Shown here: piece by piece, positions 6,774-12,048 of the stretch
Position numbering within the stretch: the first letter of the stretch is position 1
Layout of the letters: each line of letters opens with the position of its first letter
Program-made: the position numbers and the translations under genes
NCBI GenBank assembly: GCA_027311485.1
Contig: DAICYU010000034.1
Location: 1 to 15,020 of the forward strand
Source: Acetobacteraceae bacterium
GTDB lineage: Bacteria > Pseudomonadota > Alphaproteobacteria > Acetobacterales > Acetobacteraceae
DNA: 15,020 nucleotides
Direction: 5' to 3'
Notes under the pieces: generated by a model
Told to the model about the DNA's origin: nothing
Seen by the model: only the letters and a program-made list of their open reading frames with translations
Databases searched by the model: none

Positions 6774-7916
6774 TCACATCGGAGTATGTAGGTCGAGCGC
6801 GCCAAGCAGGGCTGGGTCAAGGGGTGGCCGACGGCCGGGCGGACGATGGACGGCGAATCCCATGATGTCGTCGTAGCCCCACAGGGCCCAGGCGATATGG
6901 TCTGCGTCCAGGATGCGGCGGACGGCGCCGATCCAGGTGAGGCGCGCCACGGGGTTCAGTTCGGCGGTCGCCCCGAACTCCCCGGCCAGCAGATGCACGC
7001 CGTGCGCATGCGCCCAGACGAAGGCCTGATCGATACGTGTCCGCAGGTGGGCTGCATCCCAGCCGAGCGCGCAGTAGTAGCGGATCAGGTCGCGTGTTGC
7101 GGCATTGGCGGCGGAAACCGGACACGCACCGGCAACCGGGAATGGCAGCGCTGCCAGCGCCGTCCGGTCCACATCATGCCGATACGCCGCCAGGGAGGTC
7201 AGCTCGGTCGGCTCATAGAAATGGAAGCTGTAGATGACATTGGCATCAGCCTCGGGTGCATCGGCCTTGGGCGCATCGACCGTGGGCGTCAGGGCCAGGA
7301 GGCCGCCGATGCTACCCCAGTCCTGACCGGTCAGGATCACGGTGGAACGTGGCAGGTTCTGCCGGATGAGGGTCAGCACGGCGTGCTGCAGCCTGGCCCA
7401 GCCGGCCGGGTCGCCGGCAAAGACCGGCTCATTCAGCACCTCCGGCAATGTGCGCGCTGGGTCGAGCGGCCGCAGCGCAGCGGACAGGGTGGTCCAGAAA
7501 TCCCGCAGCGCCTGCCGGTCCGACGCGCTGGTTTCCAGATGCCAGCCGGTTGGATGCGGGGCGATGACAACGGTGAGCCCCTGATGCTGAATGCGGCGAA
7601 TCGCGGCCAGCAGGGCGGTTCGGCCGGTTGGCGCGGCAACGACGGCGGGATCGACGGCCAGCCGCACGAAGTCGAACCCGGCGTGGCGCAGGTCGGCCAG
7701 GGCCAGGTCGCCGATGTAGCCGGCCAAAGCCGACGGCGCCTGGCTGGCGGGATAACGGAACCAGTTGGTCAGGTTGACGCCACGATGCAGGGCGGCCACC
7801 GGGTTGGCCCACGCCACCGCCGGCGGCAAAGACAGCAGCGCCGTCAGCCGGATGATCATCCTGATCGCTGGACGACGACGCGGGCGGCGCAGGTGTCGCG
7901 GCGGAGTCTCCTGCAT
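6774..7916 (-). CDS. glycoside hydrolase family 5 (cellulase family) protein, exported
   Basis: Protein of 380 residues with an N-terminal signal and a GH5 (beta/alpha)8-barrel. Marks of the family are HRGVNLTNWFRYP near the mature N terminus, FDFVRLAVDP, the acid/base VLNEPVF with Glu163, SFHFYEP, and the nucleophile segment LLAGEFGATAE with Glu313. It probably hydrolyses a beta-glucan or a related glycoside in the periplasm or outside. The start at 7916 is chosen because GGAG lies 5 nt upstream. It gives an Arg-rich leader (RHLRRPRRRP) before the hydrophobic stretch LTALLSLPPAV and an AWA cleavage site. A start at 7859 (MIIRL) would give a simple Sec signal. The open frame to 8396 overlaps the divergent gene and is not believed. 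The divergent neighbour is a membrane glycosyltransferase; the downstream gene is a PLP decarboxylase. Confidence 0.85.
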   Translation of the reverse strand: MQETPPRHLRRPRRRPAIRMIIRLTALLSLPPAVAWANPVAALHRGVNLTNWFRYPASQAPSALAGYIGDLALADLRHAGFDFVRLAVDPAVVAAPTGRTALLAAIRRIQHQGLTVVIAPHPTGWHLETSASDRQALRDFWTTLSAALRPLDPARTLPEVLNEPVFAGDPAGWARLQHAVLTLIRQNLPRSTVILTGQDWGSIGGLLALTPTVDAPKADAPEADANVIYSFHFYEPTELTSLAAYRHDVDRTALAALPFPVAGACPVSAANAATRDLIRYYCALGWDAAHLRTRIDQAFVWAHAHGVHLLAGEFGATAELNPVARLTWIGAVRRILDADHIAWALWGYDDIMGFAVHRPPGRRPPLDPALLGALDLHTPM

Positions 7917-7921
7917 AAGCA

Positions 7922-7925
7922 CTCC
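7922..7925 (-). promoter_or_regulatory. ribosome binding site deciding the GH5 start
   Basis: GGAG on the minus strand, 5 nt before ATG 7916, within ATGGAGTGCTT. It supports the longer leader peptide over the ATG at 7859, which has only AGG directly against the start codon. Confidence 0.55.
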
Positions 7926-7926
7926 A

Positions 7927-7985
7927 TTAACCTTTCTACGGCACAGTCCGGATAGCCTGGACGGAAAGTGCTGAGATTTGGTTAA
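7927..7985. promoter_or_regulatory. shared divergent control region with nested inverted repeats
   Basis: Only 61 bp separate the start codons of the divergent GH5 (7916) and glycosyltransferase (7978) genes. TTAACC (7927-7932) and GGTTAA (7980-7985) form an outer dyad, CTTTC (7932-7936) and GAAAG (7964-7968) a second, and GTCC (7946-7949) and GGAC (7959-7962) an inner one. No clear -35/-10 pair is visible. The region may hold an operator for both genes; the repeats are short and could be chance. Confidence 0.3.
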
Positions 7986-9456
7986 CGCCATAAAGGATCG
8001 TGGCCGCGCGGGTTGGCTGATCGTGCCGATGGCGACGCTGCTGCTGCTGACAGCGACGGCATGGCTGCGCGGGGCGGAGTACGACGAGCAGTATACGCTG
8101 TTCCTGACCGCCGGGACGCCCCGGCCACCCTGGCCGGCGACGGTGTTCCCGGCCGCCAGGGTGGCCCAGGCCCAGTCGGGTCTTGCCGGCCTGGCCGCAA
8201 TCGCGCGGGACCTACGCGCAACGGATGTGCATCCGCCGTTGTATTTCTGGACCGTATCGCTCTGGCGGCGGCTGTTCGGCGCCAGCCTGTTCGCCGCACG
8301 CTGCCTGTCGGTGCTGTGCGGCACACTTTCGATCTGGCTGGTCGGGCACATTGCACGCCGCTGCGCCATTCCCGGCCTGCCTGCGATGCTTGTCACGCTC
8401 GGCTGCTATGGCTTCGTCTATACAGGTGGCGTTGCCCGCGGTTTCGCTATGGCCGAGGCGCTGGCCCTCGCCGGCACGCTGCTGACATTGCGGCGGGAAT
8501 GGCTGCGGGCTGGTGTCGCGTTCGGGGCGGCATGCGCGTGCAATTATCTGGCGATCTTCGTTGCCGTGGCGGTGCTGGTCGCCGGGGGCTTCGAAGCGGT
8601 GACGAACCGGGCGGCGGGAAAGGACTCACCACGCGCGGGCCTGGCCCTGGCGGCTTGCGGCATCGCCCCGTTCGTGGCGCTGGACATGTGGTTCTTCGCC
8701 GCACAGCACGGCGCCCGGCCCGGGCAGTTTCCGCCCTTTGCGTTGGTGCCGGCGATTGTCCGGCTGGCGGGATATCAGGCCGCGGCGGTGTTCGGCGGCT
8801 TGCCGTTGTACTGCAATGGCATCGCGCGGATCGCGATCGGCGGGTTGATCGGCGTGGCTGGCTTCGCGGCCCTGGTGTACAGCCGGCCGTGGCGGAATCG
8901 CCCGTTGCTGCCGGCAGCGGCCCTCGCAACGCCGGCCGGTCTGCTGCTACTGGGGGCTGCGTTCAACAACACCCCGATCGAGCTGCGCTATTTGTGCTTC
9001 GGTCTGCCGTTCATCGGCCTGCTGCTGGCTCGGACAGGCTTCTCCCTGGTCCTTCTGCTGGTGCTGATGATCCAGTCGGCCAGTATCGCGGGCCTGCTGT
9101 TCGCCCCGCAGACGATGCAGCCCGCCCGGGCTGCGGCGCGGGAGGCCACGGGGCTGGTCGGCGACGGCGTCGTGCTGGTGCCCTATGGCAATGATGGCGT
9201 CGGCATTGTCGGCGCCTTTGGGATCGAAGCGCCGGCATCGCTGCCGCTGCTGCTGGTCCGGCCGTCCGACACGGCCGACAGCATCCTGGCCCGCATTGGT
9301 TCGGCGCACCGCGTCGTGCTTGTGCAACTGTCGCAGGACCGGGACAGCATGGCCGCCGCACCGCTGATGCGGGCCGCCGTGTCCGGCCCCAACTGGCGCC
9401 TGACGGCGATCGGGTCCAACGTGGCAGCCTATGAACGGTCTGATCCGGGAGGCTGA
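7978..9456 (+). CDS. GT-C fold membrane glycosyltransferase (GT39/ArnT-like)
   Basis: Integral membrane protein of 492 residues. The first helix is at about 13-30. The first extracytoplasmic loop carries the acidic pair Asp36-Glu37 in GAEYDEQYT, then TDVHPPLYF at 82-90, as seen in PMT/ArnT-type transferases that use a polyprenyl-phosphate sugar donor. Further hydrophobic segments run to about residue 375 (including FVALDMWFFAA, IAIGGLIGVAGFAALVY and FSLVLLLVLMIQSASIAGLL), with an ELRYLCFGLP motif before the last ones. A soluble tail covers about 385-492. Family members have roughly 400-550 residues. The only start before the first helix is TTG at 7978, behind GGAAAG. ATG at 8029 would cut into that helix. 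It probably transfers sugar to a lipid, protein or polysaccharide on the periplasmic face. The acceptor is unknown. It is followed after 3 bp by the hydrolase gene. Confidence 0.8.
   Translation: MVNAIKDRGRAGWLIVPMATLLLLTATAWLRGAEYDEQYTLFLTAGTPRPPWPATVFPAARVAQAQSGLAGLAAIARDLRATDVHPPLYFWTVSLWRRLFGASLFAARCLSVLCGTLSIWLVGHIARRCAIPGLPAMLVTLGCYGFVYTGGVARGFAMAEALALAGTLLTLRREWLRAGVAFGAACACNYLAIFVAVAVLVAGGFEAVTNRAAGKDSPRAGLALAACGIAPFVALDMWFFAAQHGARPGQFPPFALVPAIVRLAGYQAAAVFGGLPLYCNGIARIAIGGLIGVAGFAALVYSRPWRNRPLLPAAALATPAGLLLLGAAFNNTPIELRYLCFGLPFIGLLLARTGFSLVLLLVLMIQSASIAGLLFAPQTMQPARAAAREATGLVGDGVVLVPYGNDGVGIVGAFGIEAPASLPLLLVRPSDTADSILARIGSAHRVVLVQLSQDRDSMAAAPLMRAAVSGPNWRLTAIGSNVAAYERSDPGG
9447..9452 (+). 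promoter_or_regulatory. ribosome binding site inside the end of the glycosyltransferase gene
   Basis: GGGAGG lies in the last codons of the glycosyltransferase, 7 nt before ATG 9460. The stop codon of that gene is at 9454-9456. This arrangement indicates co-transcription and likely translational coupling of the two genes. Confidence 0.8.
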
Positions 9457-9459
9457 TGC

Positions 9460-10341
9460 ATGTTCTTCGACGGTTTCACCCTGGCGGAGGTGCCGGTGCC
9501 TGGCGGCACGATCCGGCTGCGCCATGGCGGGTCTGGCCCACCGCTGCTGCTGCTGCACGGCAACCCGCAGACGCACGCGATGTGGCATCTGGTCGCGCCG
9601 GAATTGGCGAAGCGCTTCACCGTGATCTGCCCGGACCTGCGTGGCTACGGATTTTCGCTAAAGCCGCCCGCCACGCCGGATCACGCGCCCTATGCCAAGG
9701 TAGAGATGGCCAAGGACATGATCGCGGTGATGGACCATTTCGGGCATGAGCAGTTCCTGCTGGCCGGCCATGACCGCGGCGCCCGGCTGTCGCACCGGAT
9801 CGCGCTGGACAATCCGCTTCGTGTGCAGAAGCTGGCCGTATTGGATATCATCCCGACGCTGGAACACTTTGAGCGCGCGGATATGGCATTCGCGCTGGGC
9901 TACTATCACTGGTTCTGGCTTGCCCAGCCGCATCCGTTCCCGGAATGGCTGATCAACAAGGCGCCCGAAGAATGGTGGCAGCAGCACACCAGCCGCGATC
10001 CGCGCGGCGACGATCTGTTCCATCCTGATGCGCTGGCCGACTACCTGGCGGCGGCGCGGCAGCCGGAGATGATACGCGGCATGTGCGAGGATTACCGCGC
10101 CGCCGCCAGCATCGACCTGGAACATGACCGGGCCAGTCGGAGCGCCGGCATCAAGGTGCGCTGCCCGATGCTGGTGCTATGGGGTGAAAAGGGCAGGATC
10201 GGCGCCTGGTATGACGCGCTGGCGATCTGGCGTGCCTATTGTTCGGCCGAGGTGGCCGGCGGGCCGGTCGCGTCCGGCCACTACATCGCCGAGGAAGCAC
10301 CGGCCGAGACGTTAGCCTGGTTCGAGCGGTTCTTCGGGTAA
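9460..10341 (+). CDS. alpha/beta hydrolase, haloacetate (fluoroacetate) dehalogenase type
   Basis: Cytoplasmic alpha/beta hydrolase of 293 residues. Motifs are LLLHGNPQTHAMW (oxyanion loop), CPDLRGYG, and the nucleophile elbow GHDRGAR, where the nucleophile is Asp105, not Ser. The residues known from the Rhodopseudomonas fluoroacetate dehalogenase structure all appear in order and at similar spacing: nucleophile Asp105, carboxylate-binding Arg106 and Arg109, acid Asp129, halide-pocket His150, Trp151 and Tyr212, and catalytic His274 in ASGHYIAEE. This predicts hydrolysis of haloacetates to glycolate (EC 3.8.1.3), although many homologues are only annotated by similarity. A GGGAGG 7 nt upstream fixes the start. 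It is coupled to the upstream glycosyltransferase gene, with no obvious shared pathway. A hydrolase acting on another small acid is the alternative. Confidence 0.88.
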   Translation: MFFDGFTLAEVPVPGGTIRLRHGGSGPPLLLLHGNPQTHAMWHLVAPELAKRFTVICPDLRGYGFSLKPPATPDHAPYAKVEMAKDMIAVMDHFGHEQFLLAGHDRGARLSHRIALDNPLRVQKLAVLDIIPTLEHFERADMAFALGYYHWFWLAQPHPFPEWLINKAPEEWWQQHTSRDPRGDDLFHPDALADYLAAARQPEMIRGMCEDYRAAASIDLEHDRASRSAGIKVRCPMLVLWGEKGRIGAWYDALAIWRAYCSAEVAGGPVASGHYIAEEAPAETLAWFERFFG

Positions 10342-10345
10342 GGGA

Positions 10346-10400
10346 CGACTGGGCGGGGCGCGACTGGGCGGGGCGCGACTGGGCGGGGCGCGACTGGGCG
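10346..10400. repeat. 15-bp tandem repeat, 3.7 copies
   Basis: The unit CGACTGGGCGGGGCG occurs at 10346-10360, 10361-10375 and 10376-10390 with no mismatch, followed by ten bases of a fourth copy (10391-10400). It begins 4 bp after the stop of the hydrolase gene and ends 43 bp before the stop of the convergent aminotransferase gene. The unit is a multiple of three, so all frames stay open, but no start or ribosome site supports coding. Perfect identity suggests recent slippage expansion. Confidence 0.95.
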
Positions 10401-10443
10401 CCGCATGACCGGCCTTGGCGTAAGGCGGTTGTGCACGGGCGGG

Positions 10444-11550
10444 TCAGAACCGCTCCGCGCCCAGCGCCGCCGCCACGCGATCGACGTCTGCCATGCCATT
10501 GTAGCCATGGAAACTGACGCGGATGCGCCCGTGCCCGTTCCATGTGTAGATGCCTTGCTGCTGCAAGGTATCGACGATGGCCTGCGCGCGGGATGAAGCG
10601 ATGCAAACGCTCGCTCCGTGCCGCGCCGGATCCACCGGCGTCATCACCGGAATTTGCCGGCGGGCCAGTTCCTGCAACAACGCCACCGTCAGCGTCTGCA
10701 CATGGCGTTGGATGGCATGGGGATCGAACCGGGACAGATACGACAGGGCGCTGTTCAATACGTAGACCGACGCGTGCGCCGGATTGCCGCGGGTGAAGCG
10801 CATGGCGTCGGCGCGCAAGGGCGGGGTTATGTCGTAGCCTCGGCTACCCGGCGCGACGGAATACCAACCGGCCGAGGCTGGCGTCCAATCGGGTTGTCTG
10901 GCCTGGTTCCAGCAGGCGACGGCGACGCCGGTTATGCCGAGCATCCACTTGTAGCAGGCGGAGAAGGCGAAATCGGCGATCGAGGCATCGATTGGCAAAT
11001 ATCCGGCGGCCTGGGTGAAATCGACCAGCAGCAGCGCACCGACGCGGTCGGCGATGCTGCGCAGGGCCGGCAGGTCCACACGCTCCCCGGTCAGGTAGGA
11101 TACGTAGCTGACGGCAATGATGCGGGTGGTGGAATCGACGCAGGCGGCCAGTTGGTCGGGGCCCGTGCCGTGGGCCTGGACGAGGCGGATCGCGGGATGG
11201 CGATGCAGGGCGAACGGTCCGACGACCGAGGGGTATTCGTGCGCGGCGATGCAGATCGAGTCGCCGTCCTGCCAGTGCAGGCTTTCGGCGACGATGGACA
11301 CACCCTCGGCGACGTTGCTGACGAAGCCGATATCACCGGCGCTGACGCCCCATAGTGCGGCGATGCCGGTCCGCGCGGCCTCCACCGCCGCGTCCTGCGC
11401 CGCACGGCCTGGCATGCCGTTGCTTTTGTCGGCCAGGTAACGCAGCACGGCCTGATCATGTGCGTGCAACGCCGCGGTTTCGCCCCCGGCACACAGGTGG
11501 GTGACGCCGGGCGGAATGCGGAAATCGGCCGGATCGAACAGCGGGTTCAT
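10444..11550 (-). CDS. aminotransferase class V-fold PLP enzyme
   Basis: Fold-type I PLP enzyme of 368 residues, related to cysteine desulfurases, kynureninases and isopenicillin-N epimerase-like proteins. Motifs are the PLP-phosphate region GFVSNVAEGVSIVAESL, AAHEYPSVVGPF, AVSYVSYLTGERVDLPAL, LLLVDFTQAAG with Asp177 and Gln180, and ACYKWMLG with Schiff-base Lys201. There is no desulfurase-type catalytic Cys loop that I can recognise, so an epimerase, lyase or transaminase role is more likely, with substrate unknown. The start at 11550 has GAGG 5 nt upstream; the frame runs on to 11607 with an Arg-rich, unlikely N terminus. It converges on the hydrolase gene across the tandem repeat. The 218 bp upstream to 11770 probably contain its promoter. 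Confidence 0.85.
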   Translation of the reverse strand: MNPLFDPADFRIPPGVTHLCAGGETAALHAHDQAVLRYLADKSNGMPGRAAQDAAVEAARTGIAALWGVSAGDIGFVSNVAEGVSIVAESLHWQDGDSICIAAHEYPSVVGPFALHRHPAIRLVQAHGTGPDQLAACVDSTTRIIAVSYVSYLTGERVDLPALRSIADRVGALLLVDFTQAAGYLPIDASIADFAFSACYKWMLGITGVAVACWNQARQPDWTPASAGWYSVAPGSRGYDITPPLRADAMRFTRGNPAHASVYVLNSALSYLSRFDPHAIQRHVQTLTVALLQELARRQIPVMTPVDPARHGASVCIASSRAQAIVDTLQQQGIYTWNGHGRIRVSFHGYNGMADVDRVAAALGAERF

Positions 11551-11769
11551 AGCGTCCTCAGCTTTGCGCACGGCGGCGATCGTCCGCCGGCGCTGCCGAG
11601 AGCGCAAATCGTCGCCAAATGCGGCGCACCCACACGTCGCAGAATCAAGGAAATTGCCGACGCGGCGCCGTGGCCCGGCTATCCGGGATCGACGGATCGT
11701 CGGACGCGACCGATCAGGGCCGATCGTCAGTGACGCCGCGGCGTGCGGCGCCGTGACGATCCGGCGGCC
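11551..11769. other. non-coding gap between the class V enzyme and the 71-residue gene
   Basis: No gene is seen. It holds the GAGG ribosome site of the downstream gene (11556-11559), a short dyad CGACG/CGTCG with a 3-nt loop (11690-11702), and GC-rich self-complementary sequence at 11732-11755 just behind the 71-residue gene. None is followed by a T tract on the minus strand, so I do not call a terminator. Confidence 0.4.
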
Positions 11770-11985
11770 TCAGCGCTGCTTGACCTGAGGGTCCTCACCG
11801 TGGGCGTGCCGCTTGCCGGCTTCCTCGGCTTTGCGAAGGGACTCGGCTTCCGGGCCATCGACCGCCTTTTCGGCGTCGCGGGCGCCTTGTTCGACCTTGC
11901 CGCTCTTGGCGAATTTCTGCTGGGCGTCGTTGTATTGGCGTGCGGCGGTGTGATTGCCTTCGCCTTCGTTCTTCTGCTCTGCCAT
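11770..11985 (-). CDS. small charged hypothetical protein (71 residues)
   Basis: A very hydrophilic protein of 71 residues, rich in Lys, Glu, Ala, Gln and Arg, with no cysteine, signal or membrane segment. The opening MAEQKNEGEGNHTAARQYN and the later DGPEAESLRKAEEAGKRHAHGED recall, from memory, a small uncharacterised alpha/betaproteobacterial family with the phrases GEGxxTAAxxYN and DGPExxxLxxAEExGK. Its function is unknown. The composition suggests a disordered or helical stress-type protein, which is inference only. GGAGG lies 7 nt before the ATG, an excellent site. It sits 63 bp behind the RND pump gene on the same strand and could be read through from it, but the strong ribosome site and the inverted repeat just upstream suggest its own control. 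Confidence 0.72.
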   Translation of the reverse strand: MAEQKNEGEGNHTAARQYNDAQQKFAKSGKVEQGARDAEKAVDGPEAESLRKAEEAGKRHAHGEDPQVKQR

Positions 11986-11992
11986 GACAGTG

Positions 11993-11997
11993 CCTCC
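11993..11997 (-). promoter_or_regulatory. ribosome binding site next to an inverted repeat
   Basis: GGAGG on the minus strand, 7 nt before ATG 11985. The inverted repeat CGTTAC (11997-12002) / GTAACG (12013-12018), with a 10-nt loop, touches it on the upstream side. This could place a hairpin right against the ribosome site in the mRNA. Confidence 0.6.
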
Positions 11998-12048
11998 GTT
12001 ACCAACGCCACCGTAACGGCGTGGCGACGCTATGGTTGCATCGCCGGC

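Noticed and set aside
6846..7955. 369-residue plus-strand frame
   Set aside because: Antisense to the GH5 gene, with no domain or ribosome site of note.
7917..8396. N-terminal extension of the GH5 frame by 160 residues
   Set aside because: It overlaps the divergent glycosyltransferase gene, has low-complexity Arg/Ser/Ala content, and a good start with ribosome site exists at 7916.
10346..10400. CRISPR-like array
   Set aside because: The repeats are contiguous 15-mers with no spacers and no cas genes nearby, so this is a simple tandem repeat.
10239..10517. Repeat-encoded protein (DWAGR repeats) across the tandem repeat
   Set aside because: It overlaps the ends of two convergent genes and lacks a ribosome site; openness follows from the 15-bp unit length.
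11732..11769. Terminator behind the 71-residue gene
   Set aside because: GC-rich self-complementary sequence is present, but no T tract follows on the minus strand.
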